Assembly (NCBI GenBank): GCA_902526085.1
Contig: CABZJN010000003.1
Span: 1-64,000 of the forward strand
DNA length: 64,000 nt
From: an uncultured Pelagibacteraceae bacterium
GTDB lineage: Bacteria; Pseudomonadota; Alphaproteobacteria; Pelagibacterales; Pelagibacteraceae
Reading direction: 5' to 3'
Part shown: one piece after another, positions 51,949 through 62,335 of the stretch
Position numbering within the stretch: the first letter of the stretch is position 1
How the letters are laid out: each line of letters starts with the position of its first letter
Notes under the pieces: model-generated
Told to the model about the DNA's origin: nothing
The model's database searches: none
Seen by the model: the letters and a program-made list of their open reading frames with translations, nothing else
Translations under genes and position numbers: made by a program

Positions 51949-53726
51949 TATTTTTTATATGGAATTATGATTTGAATTTTTGCGCCCATTCTATGATTAA
52001 GAAATTTAATTGATCCCTCATGATCACTAATAATTTTATCTACAATCGATAATCCTAATCCTGTTCCTTTTTCTTTAGTTGTAAAATATGGTTTAATTAT
52101 ATCTTTTGTTTTTTTATTTTTAAATCCTGTTCCAGTATCGATGATGTTAATGTTTATATAATCTCTTCTTTGTCTGATTTCTATATCAATATTTTTGACT
52201 ATTTTACTATATTTTTCAGCTTTTTCTTGGATACTTTCAACAGAATTTTTTATTAAATTAAAAAATAATCTATTAAGCTGCTCATTATCAAATTTTAAAA
52301 TTGCATCTTTTGACAAATGGTTAATCAACCTTATTTTAACAGAGTTATCGAATTTATTTACTAAGTTAACGTTTTCTTTAATTACACTATTTAAGTTGTT
52401 TGATTTAAATAATGGTTTAGGCATTCTGGCAAAATCAGAAAATTCATTTACTAAATTTTCAATTTGTTTTATTTGCTTAAGTATAGTTTTTAGATTATCT
52501 AAATATTTTTCTTTGTTTTGGTTTTCAATATTTGGCAGATATTTAGTTTTAAGATTATCTATAGTTAATTGAATTGGTGTTAAAGGGTTTTTAATCTCAT
52601 GAGCTAATTTTCTTGCAACATTTTCCCATGCCTCATGTCTTTCATTGGTAAGTAGTTTTTCTTGCTGATTTTTTAATCTATCTATCATTGAATTAAAATT
52701 TTTATTAAGTCTTTCCATTTCAATGTCAGCTTTTAAATCTGGCACCTTTGTGTCTAAATTGCCCTTCCCAATACTTTCTGATGCAGTTATCAGGTTGTTA
52801 ATAGATATAAAAAAACGGGAAGAAAATCTTATAGCAATAGTAATTGATAAAAATAATAAGAGAGTAACCAAAGTTATATAAATTATTGCAAAAGATATTC
52901 TTATACCTAAATTTTGATTTTCTACTGTATAATAAAAATTTACAGCCTCTTCTGATTTGATTAAATAATTTGAAATATTTTTATCAATAAATTTAATTAC
53001 ATATAAAAAAGTGTCTTCATAATTTGTGAGTCTTACTACTGCCGCAGATTTATTCTCAAAAGTATTTGTGATTTTAAGTGGTCTATCATCATTCAAAACC
53101 ATTTTCATAGCCCTATCCTCAATTTTTTTATAGGGCAAGTCTGCTGCCGATACAATTAAATTGCCTTCACCATTAATTAAATGAAGTTGATCTATGTCTC
53201 TTAAATATCTTTGTGTATTTAATATAAGTTGATAACGCTCAGGATTTGATTTAGATAACTCAAAATATTTATTTAAATCAAAAGCAATTAATATAATTTC
53301 GGATTCTATCTTGTTTCTTTTTTCATCAACATAATTTTTTGCAATTTCATATGAATTATTTACAGCTGATGTTATTTTTTCATTAAAATACTTATCCAAA
53401 GCAAAAGAGAAAATAAACAATGAAAATACTGCAATTAACAATGATGGAATCAGAGTAAAAAGTGCAAAAGAGACAATATACTTTCTATTTGCAACCGAAC
53501 CTCTTACATTAATATTATTTTTAATTGAATTCTTAATATCAATGAATATTAAAACAAAAAATATAAAAACTAATACTATGTTAGAAATTAAAAGAATTTC
53601 AAGATTGTCTTCATTGAGTTTGATGAAACTTTTATCAATAAAGGTTAAAAATGTTATAAATGCTAATGAAATAGTTAGTATAAATATAACTATGATAAAC
53701 AAATTTCTTTTTAACAAAGCAAACAT
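51948..53726 (-). CDS. ntrY: nitrogen regulation sensor histidine kinase NtrY
   Basis: TM region plus HAMP, RKLAHEIKNPLTPIQLTIDNLKTKY, GTGLGLSIVDKIISDHEG. Confidence 0.93.
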   Translation of the reverse strand: MFALLKRNLFIIVIFILTISLAFITFLTFIDKSFIKLNEDNLEILLISNIVLVFIFFVLIFIDIKNSIKNNINVRGSVANRKYIVSFALFTLIPSLLIAVFSLFIFSFALDKYFNEKITSAVNNSYEIAKNYVDEKRNKIESEIILIAFDLNKYFELSKSNPERYQLILNTQRYLRDIDQLHLINGEGNLIVSAADLPYKKIEDRAMKMVLNDDRPLKITNTFENKSAAVVRLTNYEDTFLYVIKFIDKNISNYLIKSEEAVNFYYTVENQNLGIRISFAIIYITLVTLLLFLSITIAIRFSSRFFISINNLITASESIGKGNLDTKVPDLKADIEMERLNKNFNSMIDRLKNQQEKLLTNERHEAWENVARKLAHEIKNPLTPIQLTIDNLKTKYLPNIENQNKEKYLDNLKTILKQIKQIENLVNEFSDFARMPKPLFKSNNLNSVIKENVNLVNKFDNSVKIRLINHLSKDAILKFDNEQLNRLFFNLIKNSVESIQEKAEKYSKIVKNIDIEIRQRRDYININIIDTGTGFKNKKTKDIIKPYFTTKEKGTGLGLSIVDKIISDHEGSIKFLNHRMGAKIQIIIPYKK

Positions 53727-53763
53727 AATTTAAATATATCTTACAAAAAATTTTATAATAATC

Positions 53764-54870
53764 ATGAGTAATTGTTTTATACTACTAGCTGCAGGCAAAG
53801 GTAAGAGATTTAAATCAAATAATCCAAAACAATTTATAAATTATATAAATAAACCCTTATTTATGCATTCAGTAGATAAGGCAATAAAGTCTAAGTTATT
53901 TAAATCAATAATAATTGTATCAAATATTCCAATTAAAAATATTAAAGATAAATCTATTAAAGTGATTAAAGGTGGGAGAGAAAGATATCTATCATCACAA
54001 AAAGCATTAAATTTTATTAAAAATAAAAAATTTACAAATGTTTTTATTCACGATGCGGCAAGACCAAATTTTTCAATTAAATTATTAAAAAAACTAAACT
54101 CAAACCTAAAAAAAAATAAAGCGGTAGTACCTTATGTTAAAACCGATGACTCAGCAAAATATAGAATAAAAAAAAAAATTCAAAATTTGAAAAGAGAAAA
54201 ATTACTATTTACCCAGACGCCGCAATGTTTTAATTTTAAAAGTTTGTTTAACCTATCAAAATTAAATAATACAAAAATTACTGATGAGGCATCATTATTT
54301 TTAGATAATAAAATAAAAATTAAATTTATTAAAGGTGAAGAAAATAATTTTAAAATTACGAAAAAGTCTGATTTAAATAAAATCAATATTCAAAATTTTC
54401 ATGGAATTGGATTTGACATACATAGATTAGTTAAAAAAAAGAAATTATACCTTGGGGGAATAAAAATTCCATTTCATTCTGGTCTAAAGGGTCATTCCGA
54501 TGGAGATGTAATTATCCATGCAATAATAGATGGATTACTTGGTGCTATGAGAAAAAAAGATATAGGAACTCTTTATCCAAACGATAAAAAAAAGTTTAAA
54601 AATATAAGATCGTCCAATATGTTATTACCTATTTTGAAAAACCTGAGTAAAGAAAGATATTTTATAAATAACGTTGATATAAATTTAATTTGTGAAAGAC
54701 CTAAAGTCTCAAAATACAGAGAAAAAATTATTATATCTTTGTCTAATTTACTTAAAATAAGCAAAAATCAAATTAATCTAAAAGGTAAAACAGTTGAAAA
54801 ATTAGGTTTGATTGGAAAGGAAGAGGCTATTGCATGTGAAGTTATAGTCTCGTTAAATCATTATGCTTAA
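53764..54870 (+). CDS. ispDF: bifunctional IspD/IspF (MEP pathway)
   Basis: N-terminal FILLAAGKGKRFKSNNPKQF (IspD); C-terminal GIGFDIHRL...GLKGHSDGDVIIHAIIDGLLGA (IspF). Confidence 0.95.
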   Translation: MSNCFILLAAGKGKRFKSNNPKQFINYINKPLFMHSVDKAIKSKLFKSIIIVSNIPIKNIKDKSIKVIKGGRERYLSSQKALNFIKNKKFTNVFIHDAARPNFSIKLLKKLNSNLKKNKAVVPYVKTDDSAKYRIKKKIQNLKREKLLFTQTPQCFNFKSLFNLSKLNNTKITDEASLFLDNKIKIKFIKGEENNFKITKKSDLNKINIQNFHGIGFDIHRLVKKKKLYLGGIKIPFHSGLKGHSDGDVIIHAIIDGLLGAMRKKDIGTLYPNDKKKFKNIRSSNMLLPILKNLSKERYFINNVDINLICERPKVSKYREKIIISLSNLLKISKNQINLKGKTVEKLGLIGKEEAIACEVIVSLNHYA

Positions 54871-55357
54871 AATAATAAATTCCTTATTTGTTACTATGTT
54901 TGGTATTGGCAGATTACCGAGAATTCCTGGTAGTTATGCTTCGTTGGCTACTGTTATCTTATTATTTATATTATTTCACATTTTTTCTGTCCCAGCAGAT
55001 TTGTTTTTGTTTTTTCTAATTGCTATTTTTATAATTTCACTTTTTGCTGTAAATTTATTTATTAAAGATTTAACTAATAAGGATCCAAAAGAGGTTGTTA
55101 TTGATGAATTTATTGGTCAATCAATACCCATTTGCCTTTATGAAATAGCCCATTCAGAAATAACAGATCCAGTAAGGGTGTTAACCTTTTATTTTATAAT
55201 GTTTATTCTTTTTAGAATTTTCGATATAACAAAACCCTACCCTGTAAGTTATTACGATAAAAACTTTAAGAATAGCTTTGGTGTTATAATGGATGATATT
55301 TGTGCTGGTTTGTATGTAGTAGTAATTCTCGTCTTTTATATGATTATTACCTCATGA
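54863..55357 (+). CDS. pgpA: phosphatidylglycerophosphatase A
   Basis: GIGRLPRIPGSYASLATVIL, VIDEFIGQSIP, RIFDITKPYP...GVIMDDICAGLY. Confidence 0.93.
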   Translation: MLKIINSLFVTMFGIGRLPRIPGSYASLATVILLFILFHIFSVPADLFLFFLIAIFIISLFAVNLFIKDLTNKDPKEVVIDEFIGQSIPICLYEIAHSEITDPVRVLTFYFIMFILFRIFDITKPYPVSYYDKNFKNSFGVIMDDICAGLYVVVILVFYMIITS

Positions 55358-55824
55358 ATAATTTATCTTTAAAAATTATAAAGTTACTGACTAAAAAAAA
55401 ACTATCACTATCATTTGCAGAGTCCTGCACCGGAGGACTTTTAGCAAGTTCAATCACATCTTTTAGTGGGTCATCTAAAGTATTTAATATGGGGCTAGTG
55501 ACTTATTCCAATAATGCAAAAGTTAAATTGCTTAAAATCCCAAAAAAAACTATTACAAAATATGGAGCAGTCAGCTTTGAAACCTGTTTATCAATGGTTA
55601 AAAATTTAAGTAAAATTAGTAAATCAAATATTTCAATTTCAATCACAGGAGTAGCAGGTCCTAATGGTGGAACAAAAGAAAAACCAGTAGGCCTAGTTTA
55701 CATAGGTCTAAAAAAAGGAAGTAAAATAATTATAAAGAAAAACTTATTTAAAAGTAAAAAAAGAATTTCGATTCAAAAAGAAACTGCCAAGCAAGCATTT
55801 AAAATGATTTTGAGTATATTATAA
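55354..55824 (+). CDS. CinA C-terminal domain family protein (nicotinamide-nucleotide amidase-like)
   Basis: LSFAESCTGGLLASSITSFSGSSKVFNMGLVTYSNNAK, ITGVAGPNGGTKEKPVGLVYIGL; start at ATGA overlap with pgpA. Confidence 0.92.
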   Translation: MNNLSLKIIKLLTKKKLSLSFAESCTGGLLASSITSFSGSSKVFNMGLVTYSNNAKVKLLKIPKKTITKYGAVSFETCLSMVKNLSKISKSNISISITGVAGPNGGTKEKPVGLVYIGLKKGSKIIIKKNLFKSKKRISIQKETAKQAFKMILSIL

Positions 55825-56256
55825 ACTTTCAGCTCTTTTCTGAAATGCATTAGCTATTTTTTCAAGACCAAATTGAAAAGACTTAGTCATTAAAATATTC
55901 AAAAATTTATTTTTTATTTCAAAATCAACATCAAAAGTCACCTCTGTTAAATTTCCATGCTCAACAAATTTCCAATTATTTTCTAAATAATTTAGTGGAC
56001 CGTCAATATTTGTAACAAAAATTGTGTCATCTTTTTTATTAAATTTCACATCGCTTTTATAAGTATCTACAAAAGGCCCTTTTCCAATTGTTAAATCTGC
56101 AACAATAAGTATTAAATCCCCACTTTTTTTTCTTTCATGTACTTTCGAACCTTGACAAAATGGTACAAATTCAGGGTATTTTTCAATATCTAAAACGAAT
56201 TCTATGAGTTTATCTTTTTTGTTATCAATTAATCTCTTAACTGATGCTTTTGGCAT
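55819..56256 (-). CDS. Coq10/RatA-family START-domain protein
   Basis: FVLDIEKYPEFVPFCQGSKVHER..., GPLNYLENNWKF, VDFEIKNKFLNILM. Confidence 0.87.
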   Translation of the reverse strand: MPKASVKRLIDNKKDKLIEFVLDIEKYPEFVPFCQGSKVHERKKSGDLILIVADLTIGKGPFVDTYKSDVKFNKKDDTIFVTNIDGPLNYLENNWKFVEHGNLTEVTFDVDFEIKNKFLNILMTKSFQFGLEKIANAFQKRAESL

Positions 56257-57188
56257 TAATGAATATTTTTTCTTTTATTTTTAAGTTTATTAAAATCTTC
56301 ATCAGCATGATAAGAAGATCTAGTTAAAGGTGATGAAGATATTAATAAAAATCCTTTAGATTTTGCAATTTTTCCAAGCTCTTTAAATTCGTCTGGATGA
56401 TAATACCTATTTAACGGAAAGTGCTTGTCCGAGGGTTGAAGATATTGGCCTATAGTTAAGAAATCAACTTCTGCAGATCTTAGATCATCCATAACTTGAA
56501 TTATCTCATCTTTTGTTTCTCCAAATCCAACCATAATTCCTGATTTTGTAAAAACATTTTTATTGAATTTTTTAGAATTTTTTAAAAGTTCTAATGATCC
56601 AAAATATCTTGCTCCTGGTCTAACTTTTAAATAAAGACTTGGAACAGTTTCAATATTATGATTAAAAACATCTGGGCTTGCTTCCAATACTCTTTTATAA
56701 GCTTCTCCTTTTCTTAAAAAGTCAGGTGTTAATACTTCAATTGTTGTATTTGGATTTTTTTTTCTTGTTGCAACAATAACATCATGAAAATGATTTGATC
56801 CACCATCAGAAAGGTCGTCTCTATCAACAGAAGTTATTACCACATGTCTTAAACTTAATTTTTTAACTGCATTCGCTATTTTAATTGGCTCAAATTGATC
56901 TAATTTTTCTGGTTTTCCTGTTTTAACATCACAAAATGCACATGCTCTTGTACATGTGTCACCCATTATCATTAGTGTTGCGTGCCTTTTACTCCAGCAT
57001 TCAGTAATATTAGGACAGTTTGCTTCTTGGCAAACTGTAACAAGATTATCTTTATTAACAACTGTTTTAGTTAAAAAAAATTCTTTACTATTTAGTAGCT
57101 TGGATCTAATCCAACTTGGTTTTTTTTTGATAGGATTTATCGGTTTATTAACTTTTTCAGGGTGTCTTGGTTTATTTTTGATTTCCAT
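56256..57188 (-). CDS. lipA: lipoyl synthase
   Basis: [41 protein letters not shown]. Confidence 0.97.
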   Translation of the reverse strand: MEIKNKPRHPEKVNKPINPIKKKPSWIRSKLLNSKEFFLTKTVVNKDNLVTVCQEANCPNITECWSKRHATLMIMGDTCTRACAFCDVKTGKPEKLDQFEPIKIANAVKKLSLRHVVITSVDRDDLSDGGSNHFHDVIVATRKKNPNTTIEVLTPDFLRKGEAYKRVLEASPDVFNHNIETVPSLYLKVRPGARYFGSLELLKNSKKFNKNVFTKSGIMVGFGETKDEIIQVMDDLRSAEVDFLTIGQYLQPSDKHFPLNRYYHPDEFKELGKIAKSKGFLLISSSPLTRSSYHADEDFNKLKNKRKNIH

Positions 57189-57480
57189 TTTCTTTGATTA
57201 TATAGGTAGTCTCACCTTCTTTTCCAAATAAAAACTTTTCTCGAATCAATATTTCTATGAAATCTAGATCTATATTTTCTGTTAAAAGTGAATTTTTATG
57301 CTCTAAATCTGCTATTTTATTAGTTAATATAATTTGATCATTTTTCAGTTGCTCATAAATATCTTTCTTTTCAATGTAAGAAATAAGACCTCTATCACCA
57401 TCTAATAAATTGAAGAAAAAATATATAAACAGGAATGTGATGATAAGAGTAAAATAGTTTTTTTTTAATTTTTCTAACAT
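57172..57480 (-). CDS. septum formation initiator (FtsB/DivIC family)
   Basis: single TM then coiled coil, [17 protein letters not shown]; between eno and lipA. Confidence 0.85.
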   Translation of the reverse strand: MLEKLKKNYFTLIITFLFIYFFFNLLDGDRGLISYIEKKDIYEQLKNDQIILTNKIADLEHKNSLLTENIDLDFIEILIREKFLFGKEGETTYIIKENGNQK

Positions 57481-58739
57481 TAATCAATTTTATTCATTTT
57501 TGAGAATCTACCAAGATTTTCCTCTATACGTATTAGTTGGTTGTATTTTGCTATTCTCTCTGATCTTGCAAGAGATCCAGTTTTGATTTGATTTGAATTG
57601 GTGCCTACTGCTAAGTCAGCAATAAATGTATCTTCGGTATCACCAGACCTATGAGAGATGATTGTTTTAAAACCAATAAGATGAGCAAATTTTATTACTT
57701 CTATCGTTTCAGTTACAGTTCCTATTTGGTTCAATTTTATTAAAATACTATTTGCAGATGAGTTTAAAAAGCCTATTTTTAATCTTTCAAGATTAGTGAC
57801 AAAAAGATCATCACCTATTATTTGTGTTTTGTTTTTTGTTCCATTTACAAATTTAGACCATGCGTTCCAATCATCTTCACCAAATGGATCCTCAATCGAT
57901 TTAATTTGATATTTTTTAATAAGTTGTAAGTATTTTTTAATTGATTGATCGACACTTATGTAATTTTTAGAATGAATTGAATATTTGCCTTTTTTAATTA
58001 ACTCATTTGCTGCAACATCTAAACAAATAGATATATCTTTACCATTTTTGAAACCTGATTTTTTGATCGCTTGAACTATAAGTTTTAAAGCACTTTCATT
58101 ATCACTAATCATTGGTGCAAAACCACCTTCGTCACCAACATTAATTGAATGACCAGCTTGTTTTAACAATTTTTTTAAATTATTAATTACTAAAAAACAC
58201 ATTCTGACAGCATCATTAAATGATTTTGCTTTATCAGGTCTGATCATAAACTCTTGTATTCTTAAACCATTATCTGCGTGGGCGCCCCCATTAATAATAT
58301 TCATTAAAGGAAAGGGAAGTTTAAAATTTTTTTTTATAATAAAATTTTTATATAAAGGTATTTTTTTTAATTTTGCAGATAGTTTTTTTACAGCCATGGA
58401 TACGGCTAAGATTGTATTAGCGCCTAACTTTGTTTTTTGTTTTGTGCCATCTAATTTTATAAGAATACTATCTATTTTCTCTTGGTCATGGATGTTTTGA
58501 TTTTTTAATTTTTTTGAGATTAATTTGTTAACAGTTGCAACTGGTATTAAAACACTTTTCCCTAAGTATCTTTTATTACTCTTATCTCTTTTTTCATAGG
58601 CCTCAAAAGTTCCTGTTGAAGCACCTGAAGGACAAATTGCTGAGGCACTTAAATTTTTAGAAATTACTTCAGCCTCAATGGTAGGATTTCCTCTACTATC
58701 ATAAACCTGTCTGGCTACAACTCTTTTGATTTTACTCAT
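57480..58739 (-). CDS. eno: enolase
   Basis: ARQVYDSRGNPTIEAEV, NVGDEGGFAP, SHRSGDTEDTFIADLAVG. Confidence 0.97.
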   Translation of the reverse strand: MSKIKRVVARQVYDSRGNPTIEAEVISKNLSASAICPSGASTGTFEAYEKRDKSNKRYLGKSVLIPVATVNKLISKKLKNQNIHDQEKIDSILIKLDGTKQKTKLGANTILAVSMAVKKLSAKLKKIPLYKNFIIKKNFKLPFPLMNIINGGAHADNGLRIQEFMIRPDKAKSFNDAVRMCFLVINNLKKLLKQAGHSINVGDEGGFAPMISDNESALKLIVQAIKKSGFKNGKDISICLDVAANELIKKGKYSIHSKNYISVDQSIKKYLQLIKKYQIKSIEDPFGEDDWNAWSKFVNGTKNKTQIIGDDLFVTNLERLKIGFLNSSANSILIKLNQIGTVTETIEVIKFAHLIGFKTIISHRSGDTEDTFIADLAVGTNSNQIKTGSLARSERIAKYNQLIRIEENLGRFSKMNKID

Positions 58740-58742
58740 TAA

Positions 58743-59567
58743 TTACTTTTTAACTAAATTATCAATTTCTACAATTTGATTAATTAGCTCGTCTAATTTG
58801 TCTAAAGGGACCATGTTTGGGCCATCCGATGGAGCATTATCAGGATCCTGATGTGTTTCCAAAAAAATAGCTGCAACACCTACCGCAACTGCTGCTCTTG
58901 ATAAATACTCAACAAATTCTCTTTGACCACCACTTTTTTCACCTAGACCACCAGGCTGTTGCACTGAATGGGTTCCATCAAATACCACTGGATAACCATT
59001 TTTTGCCATGATGGGAATAGATCTCATATCTGATACCAATGTATTATAACCAAAGCTAGCTCCTCTTTCAGTCACTAAAATATTTTTATTTCCGCTTTCT
59101 GAAATTTTTTTGGTTACATTCACCATATCCCATGGAGCAAGGAATTGACCCTTTTTCACGTTAATGATTTTATTTGTTTTAGCAGCAGCAATTAATAAAT
59201 CTGTTTGTCTACAAAGAAACGCTGGTATTTGAAGAACATCTACGTGATGAGAAACTAGGGAACATTGTTCTTCATTATGTATATCGGTAAGAACTGGTAC
59301 GTTAATATCTTTTTTGATTTTATCAAATACAGGCAGGGAGTTTTCTAAACCAGCTCCTCTTTTCCCTTTCAAGCTTGTTCTGTTAGCCTTATCAAATGAA
59401 GTTTTATAAATAAATCCGATATTATACTTTGTTGTAATTTCTTTAATTTTACCTGCCATGTCCAAAGCATGTTGCTCGGTCTCAAGTTGACAAGGACCAG
59501 ATATTAAACAAATTTTATTTTTATTTGAAATTTGTATACCGTTACAATTAACTATTTTATTTTCCAT
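58743..59567 (-). CDS. kdsA: 3-deoxy-8-phosphooctulonate synthase
   Basis: LISGPCQLETEQHALDMA, TERGASFGYNTLVSDMRSIPIM, FDGTHSVQQPGG. Confidence 0.97.
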   Translation of the reverse strand: MENKIVNCNGIQISNKNKICLISGPCQLETEQHALDMAGKIKEITTKYNIGFIYKTSFDKANRTSLKGKRGAGLENSLPVFDKIKKDINVPVLTDIHNEEQCSLVSHHVDVLQIPAFLCRQTDLLIAAAKTNKIINVKKGQFLAPWDMVNVTKKISESGNKNILVTERGASFGYNTLVSDMRSIPIMAKNGYPVVFDGTHSVQQPGGLGEKSGGQREFVEYLSRAAVAVGVAAIFLETHQDPDNAPSDGPNMVPLDKLDELINQIVEIDNLVKK

Positions 59568-61179
59568 TAAAAGATTTTGCAGCTTTAATAAATGAAGAGA
59601 ATAAAGGATGAGGATTCAAAGGTCTAGATTTAAATTCTGGATGAAATTGAACTCCAATAAACCATGGGTGATTTTTAAGTTCAATAATTTCAGGTAATTG
59701 ATTATCAGGAGAAATTCCTGAAAACATCAAACCTTTTTTTTCAAATTTCTGCATTAAATTTATATTGACCTCATATCTATGTCTGTGTCTTTCTTTAATC
59801 ATATTAGATTTATAGATATTTTTTATGGCAGAATTATTTCTTAGTCTTGCCTCATAAAGACCTAATCTCATTGTTCCTCCCAGGTTTTTATCGGTTCCTT
59901 TTATAATTTTCCCGTCTTTGTTCCATTCATCAATTAATCCTATTACTGGAAAACAATTATTATCTAATTCACTAGAGCCAGCTTTTTTAATTTTTAATAT
60001 ATTTCTTGCAAACTCGATCATTGCCATTTGCATTCCAAAACAAATCCCTAGAAAAGGTATTTTTCTCTCCCTAGCATATGTAATTGCTTCAATTTTTCCC
60101 TCCGTTCCTCTTTTGCCAAATCCTCCTGGTATCAATATTCCTGATACATTCTTTAATTTTAATTTAATTTCTTTTGATCTAAGTTTATCTGACTCAATTC
60201 TTAACAGGTTAACTTTAACTTTATTTGAAATCCCTCCATGCGTAAGAGCTTCATCAAGTGATTTATAAGCATCTTTAAAGTTTACATATTTACCTATGAT
60301 AGCAATATTTAATGTTCTTTTTGTTTTTAAAACTATATTTGTAATTTTTTTCCAAGGTAGCAAGTTTGGTCTTTTTCTAGATTTTATTTTAAAGAATTTT
60401 AAAACTTGCTTATCCAATTTTTGATTAAAGAAACTTATTGGGGCTTCATAAATAGTTTTTACATCAACTGTCTCTATAACATTAGCAATGTCCACATTAC
60501 AAAATAAAGATATTTTTTTTCTTTGATCTAAAGGAATAGACTGTTGAGATCTACAGATCACTATATCAGGTTGAATTCCTATACTTCTTAATTCTTTAAC
60601 AGAATGTTGTGTTGGCTTTGTTTTAATTTCATCTGAAGATTTTAAAAAAGGAACAAATGTTAAATGAATAAATAATGATTTTGATCTTCCATTATCATTT
60701 GAAAACTGTCTTATAGCTTCTAAAAATGGTAAACTCTCAATATCACCGACTGTTCCTCCAATTTCACAAATAACAAAATCTTCATTTGTTATATCTTTTT
60801 TTATAAACTCTTTAATTCTATCTGTAACATGTGGAATTACTTGAACTGTTTTTCCAAGATAACCTCCTCTTCTTTCTTTTTTTATGATATCGCTATAAAT
60901 TTTACCTGTAGTGATGTTGTCAGATTGTTTGGCTGAAATATTTGTGAATCTTTCGTAATGTCCTAAATCTAAATCAGTCTCGGCTCCATCGTCAGTTACA
61001 AAAACTTCACCATGTTGAAAGGGACTCATCGTTCCTGGATCTACATTTAAATATGGATCCATTTTTCTTATTCTCACATTATAGCCTTGTGATCTTAGCA
61101 AATATCCAAGAGATGCTGATGACAAACCTTTACCAAGTGATGAAACCACGCCGCCGGTGACAAATATATATCGCGCCAT
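59557..61179 (-). CDS. pyrG: CTP synthase
   Basis: MARYIFVTGGVVSSLGKGLSSASLGYLL, PYLNVDPGTMSPFQHGEVFVTDDGAETDLDLGHYERF, GICFGMQMA. Confidence 0.98.
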   Translation of the reverse strand: MARYIFVTGGVVSSLGKGLSSASLGYLLRSQGYNVRIRKMDPYLNVDPGTMSPFQHGEVFVTDDGAETDLDLGHYERFTNISAKQSDNITTGKIYSDIIKKERRGGYLGKTVQVIPHVTDRIKEFIKKDITNEDFVICEIGGTVGDIESLPFLEAIRQFSNDNGRSKSLFIHLTFVPFLKSSDEIKTKPTQHSVKELRSIGIQPDIVICRSQQSIPLDQRKKISLFCNVDIANVIETVDVKTIYEAPISFFNQKLDKQVLKFFKIKSRKRPNLLPWKKITNIVLKTKRTLNIAIIGKYVNFKDAYKSLDEALTHGGISNKVKVNLLRIESDKLRSKEIKLKLKNVSGILIPGGFGKRGTEGKIEAITYARERKIPFLGICFGMQMAMIEFARNILKIKKAGSSELDNNCFPVIGLIDEWNKDGKIIKGTDKNLGGTMRLGLYEARLRNNSAIKNIYKSNMIKERHRHRYEVNINLMQKFEKKGLMFSGISPDNQLPEIIELKNHPWFIGVQFHPEFKSRPLNPHPLFSSFIKAAKSFNGK

Positions 61180-61219
61180 GGAATTATGTTATAGCCAATG
61201 ATTTATAAAAATAAAAGTA

Positions 61220-61522
61220 TTAATTATTATTTTCTGGTAATTTAGGAGCATCATCTGCATTTTCTTCAATTTTATCAATTACAGAAGTGTTTGAAGGAAG
61301 ATCTCCTCGTGAAATAATAGTCAAACCTAGACTACAAATTATAAATAATGTTGCAACAATAGCCGTTGCTTTAGTCATAAAATTACCAGCCGACCTTGAA
61401 AACATAAAGTTATCTTGAGAAACTCCAATACCCAAGGCTCCACCTTCAGATTTTTGGAACAAAACTAGCAATACTAGAATTGCTGCTAATATAATATTTA
61501 TAATTAATAGTATGTTTTCCAC
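61220..61522 (-). CDS. secG: preprotein translocase subunit SecG
   Basis: LVLLVLFQKSEGGALGIGVSQDNFMFSRSAGNFMTKATA. Confidence 0.94.
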   Translation of the reverse strand: MENILLIINIILAAILVLLVLFQKSEGGALGIGVSQDNFMFSRSAGNFMTKATAIVATLFIICSLGLTIISRGDLPSNTSVIDKIEENADDAPKLPENNN

Positions 61523-61527
61523 GACGC

Positions 61528-62274
61528 CTAATTAATTGATTTTTTCATTATATCAATAAATATTTTTTCATTAGTTGATGCTCCACCAATCAAAAAACCA
61601 TCAATATTATCGATTCTCATTAAATTTTTTATATTTTTTTGATTTACAGAGCCTCCATATAAAATCTTAGATTTTGTAAATTTTTTTGAAATCTTTAAGG
61701 TGTTTCTTATAAATCTAATATTTTTTTTTAAATCATTTTCACTTGGAATAATGCCTGTACCAATCGACCAAACAGGTTCATAAGCAATTATAACTTTATT
61801 TAAATTCTTTAAATTTTTTAAACCTTCAATTAATTGTCTTTTTAAAATATATTTTGTTTTATTTTTTCTTTTATCGATCAGTCTTTCGCCTATGCATAAA
61901 ATGACATTTAATTTTTCATTAAGAGCAGACTTAATCTTTAAATTAATTTTTTTATTATTATTTTCTGTTCTTGTTTCTGAATGCCCAATTATAACAAACC
62001 TTCCACCTAAATCTTTAATCATTTTTGAGCTTATAGCTCCAGTGAAAGGTCCATAGTTTGGTTGATCATGACAATCTTGAGCACCAATTTTGATATTTGA
62101 TTTTTTTGTTTTATCTACAAAAGATTTGATCAATGTATAAGGTGGACAATAAATAATATTTGCTTTAAGTTTCTTAGTTTTTGAATAACTTATTACTTTA
62201 TTTAATGATTTAACTGACTTAACTGACCCAAACATCTTCCAATTAGCAATGAAATAAATATTATTATTTGTCAT
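61528..62274 (-). CDS. tpiA: triosephosphate isomerase
   Basis: FIANWKMFGS, GHSETR, IAYEPVWSIGTG, ILYGGSVN. Confidence 0.96.
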   Translation of the reverse strand: MTNNNIYFIANWKMFGSVKSVKSLNKVISYSKTKKLKANIIYCPPYTLIKSFVDKTKKSNIKIGAQDCHDQPNYGPFTGAISSKMIKDLGGRFVIIGHSETRTENNNKKINLKIKSALNEKLNVILCIGERLIDKRKNKTKYILKRQLIEGLKNLKNLNKVIIAYEPVWSIGTGIIPSENDLKKNIRFIRNTLKISKKFTKSKILYGGSVNQKNIKNLMRIDNIDGFLIGGASTNEKIFIDIMKKSIN

Positions 62275-62335
62275 AAAGATTAATATAATTTATATGTTTA
62301 TTTTTTTTTAGATCAATAAATAATGACTATAGAAT

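Noticed and set aside
52195-52572. 125-aa plus-strand ORF opposite ntrY
   Set aside because: Antisense shadow ORF over histidine kinase domain; no independent support.
53764-54870. IspD-IspF fusion as a novelty
   Set aside because: Bifunctional IspDF is well known in alphaproteobacteria.
55819-56256. RatA-like protein as a toxin-antitoxin toxin
   Set aside because: Location beside lipA and COQ10-type sequence make a ubiquinone-binding START protein far more likely; no antitoxin partner.
59918-60268. 116-aa plus-strand ORF opposite pyrG
   Set aside because: Antisense shadow ORF within conserved pyrG.
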